A DNA stretch of 64,000 nt from Planctomycetes bacterium B3_Pla (GTDB lineage: Bacteria; Planctomycetota; Phycisphaerae; Sedimentisphaerales; Anaerobacaceae). Under the pieces are notes generated by a model. The model had not been told where the DNA came from and did not search any database. It saw only the letters and a program-made list of their open reading frames with translations. The DNA lies in the NCBI GenBank assembly GCA_005223045.1, contig NJBM01000026.1, positions 1-64,000 of the forward strand, in the 5' to 3' direction. Positions 17,011-26,732 of this stretch are shown here, piece after piece (position 1 is the first letter of the stretch; each line of letters opens with the position of its first letter). Position numbers and translations under genes: made by a program.

Positions 17011-19323
17011 TCAGTTCTTCCCGCGGACCAACCTGATCTTCTGCCCCGGCTCTGTCATTATGACAAATTCACTGTCTTTCTTTTTGACGTCATTGCCCGG
17101 CGCGCCTTCTATTGTGCAATCTGCCTCGCCGAAGGGATTCTCAATCCAGCAGATACCGCCCTTTTCCGCCGTGATTTCTACCCGTTCGGTCAATCCTTTC
17201 GTGCGTTCGGCTGTTACGAGAAAGGCGCCTTCGGCGCGCAGCGTTTTGAACGAGACATCCTCCCATGCCGCAGGTATGGCAGGGAACACTCGGATTGTCC
17301 CGCTGTAGCTTTGCAGCAGCATTTCCTGCAAGCCTGCCGCGGCGGCAAAATTGCCCTCCAACGTAAAAGGTCTATACCGAAAGTTCGAGTAGCCCTTGCC
17401 CGATTGGTCGCCGTTGCAGTGGAAGCTGTTCCTCAGACAAAATGCGGTCGAAAAAATCTCCAGCGCCTTCTCAGCCTTCTTACCGTCGCGCGCTCGGGTA
17501 GCCAGATTAGCGAGCCAGCTAAAACTATAGCCGGTCCACCAGGAGGTTCCTTTTTCATCGAGGTCGGCGAGTGAGGCTTTTATGATCGCCTGGTCTTCCG
17601 CGCCGTTTTCCCAGCGGATAATACCCAGAGGATGAATGGCCATCAGATGAGAGAAGTGCCTGTGAGAAGCAGCGAGAGGGTAATCTTTGGCAACTAACAT
17701 CTTCCTGCTTTGTCGGTCGAGGGCAAGTTCAGGCATCTCTGCCAGCAGTCTCCTCCAGTGCCGCGCATCGTCAGTCTCACCGAGTTTATCAGCCAGTTCG
17801 GCCGTCTTGTCGAACGTCCAGCGAATTAGTGCAAGGTCATAATTCGTAATCGTCCCGAACCACGCCTCCAGCCGGTTGTCGTTTATCTCGGGCGACGAAC
17901 TCAGGGGCAATGTCCGTTTGCCGTCGGGACCCTTTTTCGTAACCGCCTCAAAGAAGACTGACGCCTCTCGCAGCCAGAGATATGCTCGTTCCCGCATGAA
18001 ATCTTTGTCCATGCTGTATCGCCAGTGCAGGTAGAAATGGTGCGCGAGCCAACCGGCCGTAGTCGCCGAATGTGTGTACTGATGCCAGCCTCCGATTTGC
18101 TCCTGATTAAGGTCTGCTGTCATCGGTACATTCAGCCCCGGCAGATCGAAGAATCGCTTCGTCCAGGCTTTGGCCGTACCCTTTGTATCCCAGAGCCAAT
18201 TCACGAAACCAAGCGCCCCTTCAAGCTGATTGCCGCTGTACGCGGGCCAGTAGCACAGTTCAGTATTCAAATCGTGGTGATAATCCCCCTTCCACGGCGG
18301 AATCTTCATGTTGTCAGCCGTCCACGGTCCCTGCAAAGTGATAGGCGGCGTGTCGGCCCGTGCCGCAGCCCCGAACTTGTACATTTCAAGATACCACTGT
18401 CTCTCGATGATAGCATTCGGAACCCGCACTGACGATCTGCTCCAGTAAGAGTCCCACCATTTGCGATGCCCGGCCCGCAGCTCGTCAAATCCTGCGCCAA
18501 GAGCCTTCATGCAATTATCCTCTGCGGTCTGGAGAGGGTCGTTAGACTCGTTGCTCGTCGCTACCGACCAGACGCCCCGCCACTTGTTGCCGGTTCTTTT
18601 CCATGCCGTCACGACCGCAAACTTGAATCCCCCCCAGCCCTCCTGAAGATAGCCTGTCCAGTCATCCCCCCGCTTTTCAACCGGCGCTTTATACCTCAAA
18701 CTCGCCAGGTCGCCGGCGCTGATCTTACCGGGCCCGGCCTCGTCCGTAATCTGCCCGGCGAACGGCGGCGCTAACAGCTTGAGAGTCACGGCCTGACTGG
18801 ATTCGATTTCTATAACGCCCACCGGCTCTGTTGCATGTACGAACACCAGCACATTGGTCCCATCTTTGAGCCTGACCGTTGTCTGCGCACCAGCCAAATC
18901 GAGCGACGCGTTGTCGAACGCCGGTTTGCCGCCGATGGTTAGCTCGATTCTCCCTGCCGGTATCTTGGTCGGTCCGGGATTTCCGTAAGGATCATCGTAC
19001 AGGCGATGAAGGTCTTTTATTCTGCCCTCGCCGACCCACTGGCGCATGGTTTTGTAGGAATAGTCTTTGGTTTGAAATTGCGGCACCGGCCGAAGGTCCC
19101 AAAGGTCTGTCCTGTCCAGCGAGATTCTCAACGGATTGCCGTCGCCCCATACCAGCGCTCCAAGCAGTCCGTTGCCTAACGGCAGCGCTTCGTCCCAAAC
19201 CGTTGCCGGGGTCTCGTAATGTATCCCGTGCCTTGCCTGGGGCTGCCCACATAGATATTGCCCGAAAAAAACACTCAAAGCAAACACAGTTGACGCAAGC
19301 ATCCGGTAATTCGGCCGATTCAT
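17011..19323 (-). CDS. Exported GH95-like glycoside hydrolase (alpha-L-fucosidase family type)
   Basis: 770 residues from the ATG chosen here, which has AAAGGAG 8 nt upstream; a start ten codons earlier lacks such a site. A signal peptide covers about the first 25 residues. The WDEALPLGNGLLGALVWG stretch is the typical N-terminal motif of GH95 and related clan GH-L enzymes; the central (alpha/alpha)6 part includes KGDYHHDLNTELCYWPAYSG and SSSPEIND, and the C-terminus is a beta-sandwich (IRVFPAIPAAWEDVSF). GH95 members remove alpha-1,2-linked fucose or galactose; which sugar is cut here is not readable. It fits the neighbouring polysaccharide-degrading set. Confidence 0.75.
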   Translation of the reverse strand: MNRPNYRMLASTVFALSVFFGQYLCGQPQARHGIHYETPATVWDEALPLGNGLLGALVWGDGNPLRISLDRTDLWDLRPVPQFQTKDYSYKTMRQWVGEGRIKDLHRLYDDPYGNPGPTKIPAGRIELTIGGKPAFDNASLDLAGAQTTVRLKDGTNVLVFVHATEPVGVIEIESSQAVTLKLLAPPFAGQITDEAGPGKISAGDLASLRYKAPVEKRGDDWTGYLQEGWGGFKFAVVTAWKRTGNKWRGVWSVATSNESNDPLQTAEDNCMKALGAGFDELRAGHRKWWDSYWSRSSVRVPNAIIERQWYLEMYKFGAAARADTPPITLQGPWTADNMKIPPWKGDYHHDLNTELCYWPAYSGNQLEGALGFVNWLWDTKGTAKAWTKRFFDLPGLNVPMTADLNQEQIGGWHQYTHSATTAGWLAHHFYLHWRYSMDKDFMRERAYLWLREASVFFEAVTKKGPDGKRTLPLSSSPEINDNRLEAWFGTITNYDLALIRWTFDKTAELADKLGETDDARHWRRLLAEMPELALDRQSRKMLVAKDYPLAASHRHFSHLMAIHPLGIIRWENGAEDQAIIKASLADLDEKGTSWWTGYSFSWLANLATRARDGKKAEKALEIFSTAFCLRNSFHCNGDQSGKGYSNFRYRPFTLEGNFAAAAGLQEMLLQSYSGTIRVFPAIPAAWEDVSFKTLRAEGAFLVTAERTKGLTERVEITAEKGGICWIENPFGEADCTIEGAPGNDVKKKDSEFVIMTEPGQKIRLVRGKN

Positions 19324-19582
19324 CTGAGGAACTCCTTTCATTATTAAAGACAAACGTTAGGTCTTGCCACTGCTATCTGCATCAGGCACCGGTCAAGATG
19401 AACACTCGACGTACATTATATCACCCGCTTGTCTATCGGCAAACTTTACGCGTTGCCCCTTCTCGATCCAAATAGCCGACAAGCGGAACCTGATGAAGCT
19501 TGAATCAAAAAGCGCCGGCCGGTAGAATGCACGAAAAGGAAGTCTCCTGTGAGCGTCAGATTAAGCAAGAGGAGTGCAGACC

Positions 19583-20977
19583 ATGCTTCATAAGCCCACA
19601 AAACAGCATCGTCGTTCTGTTGAGTTTTCTGCGTTGTGTATGGCCGGTGTCTTTCTCGCCATTGGTTTTTTGACGCCTGGGCTGTCCGCCGAGCAAAACT
19701 GGCCTTCATTTCGCGGTCCAGGAGCAGCCGGTATTGCAGAAGGCTATCCCACGCCGGCCAAATGGGATTTGGAACAAGGTGAGAACATTCGCTGGAAAAC
19801 GCCTATCCCCGGCCTTGGTCACTCCAGTCCCGTGATATGGGGTGATCGAGTATTCGTGACCACCGCTGTTAAAAGCGAGGGCGAATCGAAGCTAAAGGTG
19901 GGCCTGTACGGGAACATTGAATCAGAAAGAGAAGACACGGATTTCTATTGGCGACTTTATTGCATTGACAGAAGAGACGGCAGGATTGTATGGACTCGAC
20001 AAGCCCACGCCGGCAGACCGAAGGTTAAACGCCACGCCAAGTCCAGTCATGCAAATGCGACTGTCTGTACGGATGGAGACCTCATAGTAGCATTTTTTGG
20101 ATCCGAAGGCCTGTACTGCTACGATATGGACGGAGATCCTATATGGAAAAAGGACCTCGGCGTACTCGATTGGGGTTATTTTCGTGCCCCGAAAGCCCAG
20201 TGGGGTGGTGGTAGCTCCCCGGTCATCCACGAAAAAATGGTGATTCTCCAGGTTGATGTCCAAAAGGATTCATTTATTGCGGTCTTCGCCTTGGAGGATG
20301 GCGCTCAATTATGGAAGACACCCAGAGATGAAGTCCCGACGTGGGGCACACCGACTGTTTATACAGGCCAAGAGCATTCCCAGATCATTGTAAACGGATA
20401 CAAGCATATTGGCGGCTACGATATCGAGACCGGAAAAGAAATCTGGAGAATGACCGGCGGCGGTGATATCCCGGTTCCAACGCCGATCATCGCTCATAAT
20501 CTGATATTTATCACCAACGCTCATGGCCGTATGGCCCCCATATACGCAGTGCGGCTGTCGGCAACGGGAGACATCTCCCTAAACGAAAATGAATCAAGCA
20601 ACCAATATGTTGCGTGGAGCTATAAAAAAGGCGGGAACTACATGACAACGCCTATCGCCTACGGGGATTATCTATATTGTTGCTCAAATTCAGGCAAACT
20701 AAGCTGCTTTGATGCCGTAACAGGAGAATTGGCGTACCGAGAGAGTTTTGGTACCTCGTCCGTAGCGTTTTCAGCCTCGCCGGTTGCTGCAGATGGGAAA
20801 ATCTATTTCCCCGCTGAGAAGGGTGACATATATGTTGTGCGAGCGGGCCCTGAGTTCAAAGTGATAGCTGTCAACAAGATGGGCGAAACCTGTATGTCCA
20901 CGCCTGCAATCTCGCACGGCGCCTTGTTCTTTCGGACCAGGCATCATCTCCTTTCGGTTGCAGAAGGCAAAGAGTAA
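19583..20977 (+). CDS. Exported PQQ-binding-like beta-propeller protein
   Basis: 464 residues. The chosen ATG has AGAGGAG 8 nt upstream; the longer GTG start at 19574 lies within that site's spacing. A signal peptide is followed by NWPSFRGPGA, the standard opening of Planctomycetes propeller proteins, and repeated outer-strand motifs such as HSSPVIWGDRVFV, GGGSSPVIHEK and CMSTPAISHGALFF. Such proteins resemble PQQ dehydrogenases and BamB in fold but are often not enzymes; no function can be given beyond an exported eight-bladed propeller. It ends 4 bp from the end of the convergent gene. Confidence 0.78.
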   Translation: MLHKPTKQHRRSVEFSALCMAGVFLAIGFLTPGLSAEQNWPSFRGPGAAGIAEGYPTPAKWDLEQGENIRWKTPIPGLGHSSPVIWGDRVFVTTAVKSEGESKLKVGLYGNIESEREDTDFYWRLYCIDRRDGRIVWTRQAHAGRPKVKRHAKSSHANATVCTDGDLIVAFFGSEGLYCYDMDGDPIWKKDLGVLDWGYFRAPKAQWGGGSSPVIHEKMVILQVDVQKDSFIAVFALEDGAQLWKTPRDEVPTWGTPTVYTGQEHSQIIVNGYKHIGGYDIETGKEIWRMTGGGDIPVPTPIIAHNLIFITNAHGRMAPIYAVRLSATGDISLNENESSNQYVAWSYKKGGNYMTTPIAYGDYLYCCSNSGKLSCFDAVTGELAYRESFGTSSVAFSASPVAADGKIYFPAEKGDIYVVRAGPEFKVIAVNKMGETCMSTPAISHGALFFRTRHHLLSVAEGKE

Positions 20978-20981
20978 GACG

Positions 20982-22640
20982 TTATCTCATCTTGCGGATG
21001 CGAACTTCGATACCCTTTGTATCCTTCAACAAATCAACGAGTTTGGTCGGATCTGTTTTCCCGTAATGGTACGGGTACAATATTTTCGGCGCAAATGCCT
21101 TGGCCGCATCAGCCACCATCTCCGGCGTCATTGTGTAGGGCAAGTTCATAGGCAGAAAGGCGATATCGATTCCTTTGAGCTTTTTCATCTCCGGCACGTT
21201 TTCTGTGTCGCCGGCTATATACACTCTTTTGTCACCGAAAGTCACCACATAGCCATTGCCCTGCCCTTTCGGATGGAATGGGCTTCCGCCGGATCGCTTG
21301 TGGACAATGTTATACGCAGGCACTGCCTCGATCTTCAGTTCCCTGACAGTTCGCACGTCGCCGTTCTGCATAACAACACCGCCGGCGACTTTTTTTGCAC
21401 AGGTCTCGGTCAGGATCAGTTCGGTCCCCTGCTTTCTGAGAATCTCTATGGCCCTGGTATCGAGGTGATCGCCGTGTTCATGCGTCAGCATGATAAGATC
21501 GGCTCTGGGCATATCGGCATAGTCCGCCGCTCTGCTCACGGGATCTACGTGAATTATTGTTCCTTTGAAAGCGAACATCAATGTCCCGTGCCCTATGAAG
21601 GAAATTGTCAGATGGCCGGAGCTGGTATTGATAACATCCTGTTCGAATCTCGGTTCTGTGCCGGCCTGCGTATTTTTTTCGTTTCCCACCAGCGAAGGTG
21701 TAGGTGCCGACATTGATACCGATATGCTGCCAAGTTCGAGAGGTTTGTCAAAAAGACGCCGGCCGGTTTTGACTCGCATCTTGATCGAATATAACGAGGT
21801 TCGAGCCGTTATAAAGAGTGTTTGTCTGTTCTTGCCGCCAAAACAGACATTGGCCGGGCGCTCGGGAACTTCGATCTCCTCGATCTTCTCGCCTTTTCTG
21901 TTGTAAACCGCCACCACACCTGTGGTCAGGTAGATGTTGCCCTCGTTGTCTATGGTCATCCCGTCGGAACCTTCCGGAGCAAAGAGCTTCTTGTCAGACA
22001 ACGTTCCGTCCTCGTTGATTGCATATACAAACGTCTTGCCTGCTCCGTGATCTGCCACGTAGAGCAATCTACCGTCGATAGTTCCTATTATTCCGTTCGG
22101 CCTGACCATGTCGTCGATCACTCTGATGAGCTTCTTGCGGTCGGGCGAGAGATAATAGACGTGCTCTCCGTCCTGCTCCATATCGTCTCTTTTGCGCCCG
22201 TAGCGCGGATCGGAAAAATATATACCCCCTTTCGAGTCTATCCAGAGGTCGTTGAGACTGTTGAACCGTTTGTCTTGATATCTGTCGGCGAGTACCGTCA
22301 CCCGGTCTCCTGGCGGATTAATGGAGACCAACCGCCGGCCGCCTCCTTCACAGGCCAATAGATTGCGGCTCTTGTCGAAGAAAAGACCGTTGGCGCCGCC
22401 TGAATTCTCTCGGAACGTCTCGAGCGTTCCGCTCAGCAACCACCTGTGAATTCGATTGTTGGGGATATCCGAAAAGTAGATGTTCCCCCCTTCATCGACC
22501 GCAGGCCCTTCGGTAAAGGTAAAGCCGCCGGCAAGCTTTTCCACTTTTGCCCCGGGCGCCACTACGCTCTGACTTTCGGCTCCGTAACATGTTGCCACTA
22601 CCAACAGAAGTACCGTCAGGCCATACCGTTTTTTGTTCAT
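20982..22640 (-). CDS. Exported fusion of SMP-30/gluconolactonase and metallo-beta-lactamase-fold hydrolase
   Basis: 552 residues from the ATG with AAAGGAG before it. After a signal peptide, residues about 25-310 form an SMP-30-like six-bladed propeller (FTFTEGPAVDEGG, SLNDLWIDSKGGIYFSDPRYG, DGMTIDNEGNIYLTT). From about 335 a UlaG-like metallo-beta-lactamase domain follows, with ISFIGHGTLMF, the zinc motif THEHGDHLD, YIAGDTENV and a late YPYHYG histidine. The first half probably opens a sugar lactone or ester; the second is also a lactone-type hydrolase fold. Both halves look intact. The two domains are normally separate genes, so this is a fusion. Confidence 0.82.
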   Translation of the reverse strand: MNKKRYGLTVLLLVVATCYGAESQSVVAPGAKVEKLAGGFTFTEGPAVDEGGNIYFSDIPNNRIHRWLLSGTLETFRENSGGANGLFFDKSRNLLACEGGGRRLVSINPPGDRVTVLADRYQDKRFNSLNDLWIDSKGGIYFSDPRYGRKRDDMEQDGEHVYYLSPDRKKLIRVIDDMVRPNGIIGTIDGRLLYVADHGAGKTFVYAINEDGTLSDKKLFAPEGSDGMTIDNEGNIYLTTGVVAVYNRKGEKIEEIEVPERPANVCFGGKNRQTLFITARTSLYSIKMRVKTGRRLFDKPLELGSISVSMSAPTPSLVGNEKNTQAGTEPRFEQDVINTSSGHLTISFIGHGTLMFAFKGTIIHVDPVSRAADYADMPRADLIMLTHEHGDHLDTRAIEILRKQGTELILTETCAKKVAGGVVMQNGDVRTVRELKIEAVPAYNIVHKRSGGSPFHPKGQGNGYVVTFGDKRVYIAGDTENVPEMKKLKGIDIAFLPMNLPYTMTPEMVADAAKAFAPKILYPYHYGKTDPTKLVDLLKDTKGIEVRIRKMR

Positions 22641-22873
22641 TTTGCTTCTCCTTTCACTCTTCAGGCTTGATTTGCCGAGTGCCAATCAAGCGTAAACTAT
22701 TCACGGAAATCTCCCACATTGATTTCCCTGCACCGTCAGCCGCACATTATACCGCTATCACAGTCTGCCGAGTACAAATTATTCGCCCTTGCAGGTTTCT
22801 TCTTGGTGGAAGAGTATCTGATTGACACGGATCAGTGGCTCGAAGAGCTTGTCTGGCCGGAATTCTAATTCTC

Positions 22874-22901
22874 TTGACGATCCGGGCGATTCGGGTATCA
22901 T
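22874..22901 (+). promoter_or_regulatory. Sigma-70-like promoter before the first HEPN/MNT pair
   Basis: TTGACG, a 16-bp spacer and TATCAT, about 45 nt before the HEPN start. The rest of the 22641-22943 gap shows no gene. Confidence 0.4.
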
Positions 22902-22946
22902 AATAAGTCAAAGTAACGCGGAATTTCTTTTCGGACAGGTCGAGTG

Positions 22947-23351
22947 ATGCTGGAACTGGCGAGTTTTGGAAAAGTCATTGGTTTGTTGAAGGAGTCCATG
23001 GATTGGTATCGCGACGAGAGTGCCGTTGCACCGCGTGAAATCCTGAGAGATTCGGTCATCCAGCGATTCGAATATACCTACGAATTAGCGTGGAAAATGA
23101 TGAAGCGATGGCTGGAGATCAATATCGGCGCAAGCTATGTTGACGGAATTTCAAGAAAAGAGCTTTTTCGAATGGCGGCCGAACAACGATTAATTGACGA
23201 TCCGGTGAAATGGTTCGAATATCACGAAGCGCGCAACCAGACCAGCCACATCTACGACGAATCCGTAGCACAGGATGTTTTCAATGTAGTTGGAAGTTTC
23301 CTCGATGATGTCAAAAAGTTTTTCAAAACGCTGGAAAAGCATAATGATTGA
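22947..23351 (+). CDS. HEPN-domain protein, substrate-binding partner of a nucleotidyltransferase (copy 1)
   Basis: 134 residues, all-helical. The HEPN RNase motif R-x4-H is present as RNQTSH, and the YELAWKMMKRWLE helix is typical of the HI0074-like nucleotidyltransferase-partner family. In HEPN/MNT modules this protein is the toxin, an RNase silenced by AMPylation from the MNT partner (family knowledge). It overlaps the MNT gene by 8 nt. A paralogue with the same gene order lies at 52546. Here the partner is frameshifted, so the toxin may be uncontrolled or inactive. A GTG one codon earlier is an alternative start. Confidence 0.85.
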   Translation: MLELASFGKVIGLLKESMDWYRDESAVAPREILRDSVIQRFEYTYELAWKMMKRWLEINIGASYVDGISRKELFRMAAEQRLIDDPVKWFEYHEARNQTSHIYDESVAQDVFNVVGSFLDDVKKFFKTLEKHND

Positions 23352-23636
23352 CATATCACCCGAACAGGAAAACATTATCCGCCAAATCCTCGATCAATAT
23401 ATTCCGGATCGTAAGGTAATGGTTTTTGGTTCGCGGACTTCACCAGCGTCCAAACCGTATGCAGACCTCGACCTTGCGATAATGGGGGATGAGCCTGTCG
23501 AATTGAGGTTTTGGCCCTGCTAAAGGATGCCTTTGCCGAATCAGACTTGTCATTCAGGGTGGATATACTTCAATGGTGTCGGACCAGCCCGGAATTCAGG
23601 AAGGTAATAGAACCGCACTTACAGTCAATCAGTTGA
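23344..23636 (+). pseudogene. MNT-type nucleotidyltransferase, frameshifted (copy 1)
   Basis: The frame opens normally with the nucleotidyltransferase signature: FGSR, then ADLDLAIMG holding the two catalytic aspartates. After GAATTGAGG it meets a stop (23521-23523). Adding one G near 23508 restores a frame reading LALLKDAFAESDL, then VDILQW and EFRKVIE up to the TGA at 23634-23636. That continuation matches the intact copy at 52964 (ELLKDAFASSNI, VDVIDW, EFRAIIE). So one base is missing in a G/T run, by mutation or sequencing error. If real, the antitoxin is truncated after its active site. Confidence 0.8.
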
Positions 23637-23647
23637 ACTGATGCGGC

Positions 23648-23749
23648 TCAGATAAAGTACCGGGGATTCTCCGGATGCACGGTCAGCACACCCGTTGCTG
23701 ATGCGGGCAGGCAAACACTAAGAGCCACAACCATGCCAATTCGTTTCAT
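23648..23749 (-). pseudogene. Truncated stub of a secreted hydrolase
   Basis: 33 codons: a complete signal peptide (MKRIGMVVALSVCLPASA) and then LTVHPENPRYF before a stop. VHPENPRYF resembles the mature N-terminus of DUF4038/apiosidase-like and related secreted glycosidases, whose next residues should continue the domain; nothing of it follows. A GAGGG site precedes the ATG. Best read as the remaining 5' end of a lost gene next to the disrupted HEPN/MNT pair. Confidence 0.5.
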
Positions 23750-23919
23750 CTTTGTCCCTCTCGGTCTAACGACCGGTTCGAGTGATTTGTTAATCATATC
23801 GTAATCGAATGTGATGGCAATCTCAAGACAGATCAGGTAGAGTAACAGCGTTTGGCTGTTTCAAACCTTTTGACCCTTGGTTGTCAGGGCAGCATTTTCC
23901 AGGTCGCGGGAGATGATTG

Positions 23920-25458
23920 ATGAAGACAAGAGTTCATGTATCTGATTTGGAACTGGCCGGCATTGTGCTGGCGGCGCTGGCAATGTCGGTCGGATGGGGC
24001 TTTCGCGGCGATTACGGCCACGAAGCCGGCGCGATGGTCCCGGGCGCGCTATTAGGACTGGCAATCTGTCTGGCCTCCGGCAGAGAGGACTGGTGGCAGC
24101 GCTCGACCATCATGGCGATGTGCGGCGCCGTCGGCTGGGCGTTTGGCGGGCAGATGTCCTACGGCCGGGTTATTGGCTACACGGCAAGCTCTTCACTGCC
24201 GAACGTTGCTTATGGCTACGCATGTTTATTCCTGATCGGAGGATTGTGGGCCGGGATTGGAACAGCCATACTCTCTCTGAGCGTAACCGAATCCCGCTCA
24301 TATCTGGAGCGTTTCGCAGGCCCTTTGGTGGCATTGTGGCTCGTTTGGTTTGCTATGGATTTGACCGGGCTGACCGGATGGCTGGCGGAGACCTGGTATT
24401 TGAACGACACGGACTGGTTAGCGGCATCGTCCGCTCTACTTGTAGCCGGTGTTTACGCAGTCGTGGTACCTCGCTGTCGCCCGGCCTGTGCTTTCATTAT
24501 GGTGCTGGCAGCCGGCTGGTGGGCCGGGTATATAATCCTCACCGGCTTATCGGGGCTGCACATGACGCCGCCCCGCAGCGATAACTGGTCCGGTTGTGTC
24601 GGCTTGTTTGTTGCACTTATTCTGTATCTCGTTCGCCGGCAAAATCGGGCGGCGTTGATGATAGCACTTTGTGGCTTCCTGGCGGGCGGGATCGGTTTTG
24701 CCGTCGGAGATTTTGTCAACATGTTAGGCCGCGCCCAGTGGGGACCCATCGGCCGACTGGAGGCACTGCAAGGTCTGGATTATTGGAAATGGATGGAGCA
24801 GCTCTTCGGACTGATTATGGGGGCGGGAGTAGGCATGGTCTTTCTCAGATGCGTGCGGCCGAAACTGGCTCCGCCTGCGGAGGATGAAGACGGACGGAAT
24901 CTGAATACCGTGGGCCTGGTGTTCCTGCTGATAGTGATGATGTGGAGCAACCTGCACAAAAATGTCCTAAATTGGGCCAAGGGCGACCACATCCCCGATC
25001 ACTTTTTCGGCGTCCGGACAGAGTGGTGGTTTCTTTTGGTTGGACTCCTGCTCTCAGCGGCGGTATTGATGGCGATCATTCGGCGCCGCCGCCAGGAATT
25101 ACCATTGGCGCCGTCCAGCGCATTCGGTAGGGGCCAGCTATTATTCCTCCTCATCCTCTGGGTTGCTATCGCCGGCGCTTTTGTACAGGCCTTCCCGGGG
25201 ATGGCCCGCAAAGGAGCGTTCTTTGTGCACACGACATTCTGGATCACCGGTGGGATTTGCTCGTTGGTCGTATTGTCGCTTTCCGGCAAGCCCAGGACCC
25301 CAACCGATCTGCAGCTTACTCCATCGGACATATCCTGGAGACCCGGCGTACGTTATTGGATTGGCTGGCTGCTTGTCCCAATCCTCATCCTCCTGCTGGC
25401 ATATCTCACGGTCTCGTCACACGATGGTCCATTATCCGGGAGCCACCTTCGTTACTGA
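23920..25458 (+). CDS. Polytopic membrane protein of unknown function
   Basis: 512 residues with roughly twelve hydrophobic segments spread over the whole length. A conserved-looking glycine-rich opening (SVGWGFRGDYGHEAGAMVPGA) holds charged residues in the membrane region, followed by REDWW and GGQMSYGRVIGY. I know of no function for this type; the pattern suggests a transporter-like or integral enzyme-like protein. GGGAG stands 8 nt before the ATG. It stands alone between the HEPN/MNT remains and the convergent ackA gene. Confidence 0.75.
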   Translation: MKTRVHVSDLELAGIVLAALAMSVGWGFRGDYGHEAGAMVPGALLGLAICLASGREDWWQRSTIMAMCGAVGWAFGGQMSYGRVIGYTASSSLPNVAYGYACLFLIGGLWAGIGTAILSLSVTESRSYLERFAGPLVALWLVWFAMDLTGLTGWLAETWYLNDTDWLAASSALLVAGVYAVVVPRCRPACAFIMVLAAGWWAGYIILTGLSGLHMTPPRSDNWSGCVGLFVALILYLVRRQNRAALMIALCGFLAGGIGFAVGDFVNMLGRAQWGPIGRLEALQGLDYWKWMEQLFGLIMGAGVGMVFLRCVRPKLAPPAEDEDGRNLNTVGLVFLLIVMMWSNLHKNVLNWAKGDHIPDHFFGVRTEWWFLLVGLLLSAAVLMAIIRRRRQELPLAPSSAFGRGQLLFLLILWVAIAGAFVQAFPGMARKGAFFVHTTFWITGGICSLVVLSLSGKPRTPTDLQLTPSDISWRPGVRYWIGWLLVPILILLLAYLTVSSHDGPLSGSHLRY

Positions 25459-25497
25459 GAGAATATCTGAAAGAAGTGCCGGGAACGTTTGGCGAGT

Positions 25498-26730
25498 TCA
25501 AGACATAACTGTCGTGCGGTTTCGATTCTCCCGGCGCCCCGATTTCGTGAGTTTGTAGGTGTCGTTGGCGATGGCGGCCTGTTCATTCGTCGGGATGACA
25601 AAAACTTTGATCCCGCTGTCACTGGTGCTGATCTGATCCTCGTTTGCTACAGTGGCCTCATTTGCCGCCTGGTCGAGTTCTACGCCGATCTGCTTCAGGT
25701 CTTCGCATATCTGGCTGCGCAGGAACACGGAGTTCTCTCCTATTCCGCCGGTGAATACTATGGCATCGACCTGACCCAGCACGGCGGCATACGCACCGAT
25801 GTACTTCTTGATGCGGTAGCAGAAAACGTCAATAGCCAGCTTGGCTCGATCATTTCCCTCTTTAGCAAGTTTCACGAGGTTTCTCACATCGTTCGAGGCG
25901 CCCGATATTCCAAGCAGGCCGCTTTTCTTGTTGAACAGCGTGTTCAGCTCGTTTACGCCGTATCCCTTGTCCCCAAGGTAAAAAAGTATCGCCGGGTCGA
26001 GGTCGCCCGAGCGTGTTCCCATCGGCACACCTTCCAGCGGCGTAAAGCCCATTGATGTATCAACCGACCTGCCCTGTTTTACGGCAGTGATCGAACAACC
26101 GTTGCCGAGATGGCACGTGATTACGTTGATCCCGTATTTGTCTTTGTCCATTATTGCGGCGGCGCGCCGCGCGACATATCTGTGCGAGATGCCGTGGAAA
26201 CCATATCTGCGAATGTGGTATTTTTCGTAAAGCTCGTAAGGCAGGGCATACATATAGGCCACTTCAGGTATGGTGGAATGGAAGGCGGTGTCGAAGCAGG
26301 CAACCTGCGGCAGATCAGGCAGTCTGTGCTGAACCGCCCCGATCCCTGCGAGATTGGGTGGATTGTGCAACGGAGCAAGGTCGGCGAACTTCTCTATGGA
26401 GGCAATCACCGCTTCGTCAACGACCACAGAACCTGTAAACTCTTCGCCTCCATGAACCACCCGGTGGCCGACACCACCGATCTCGGACAGACTCTTCACG
26501 ACTCCTACGTCCTCCCGCACGAGAGTATCCAGCACAAGTTCCATCGCTTCGGCAACATCTTTAACGTGCGTTTGCTCCGTGTAGGTTTTGTCGCCGAAGA
26601 AATGAGAAAGTTCCGAGTTTTTTTCCCCGATACGCTCAACGACACCGCGTGCCAGAACCTCGGCCTCCGGCATATTATATAGATGATACTTGACCGAGGA
26701 GCTACCCGCATTGATAACCAGCACTTTCAT
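25498..26730 (-). CDS. ackA: Acetate kinase
   Basis: 410 residues, the usual length. Diagnostic motifs are the N-terminal VLVINAGSSSVKY, GHRVVHGGE, DTAFHSTIPEVAYMYALP, RRYGFHGISHRYV and CHLGNGCSI, and the ATP-binding IVFTGGIGENS. It converts acetyl phosphate and ADP to acetate and ATP. The start lies 2 nt after the stop of pta, so both are one operon transcribed on -. Together they give acetyl-CoA to acetate conversion with substrate-level ATP, in line with fermentative growth on the sugars released by the neighbouring hydrolases. Confidence 0.97.
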   Translation of the reverse strand: MKVLVINAGSSSVKYHLYNMPEAEVLARGVVERIGEKNSELSHFFGDKTYTEQTHVKDVAEAMELVLDTLVREDVGVVKSLSEIGGVGHRVVHGGEEFTGSVVVDEAVIASIEKFADLAPLHNPPNLAGIGAVQHRLPDLPQVACFDTAFHSTIPEVAYMYALPYELYEKYHIRRYGFHGISHRYVARRAAAIMDKDKYGINVITCHLGNGCSITAVKQGRSVDTSMGFTPLEGVPMGTRSGDLDPAILFYLGDKGYGVNELNTLFNKKSGLLGISGASNDVRNLVKLAKEGNDRAKLAIDVFCYRIKKYIGAYAAVLGQVDAIVFTGGIGENSVFLRSQICEDLKQIGVELDQAANEATVANEDQISTSDSGIKVFVIPTNEQAAIANDTYKLTKSGRRENRNRTTVMS

Positions 26731-26732
26731 TG

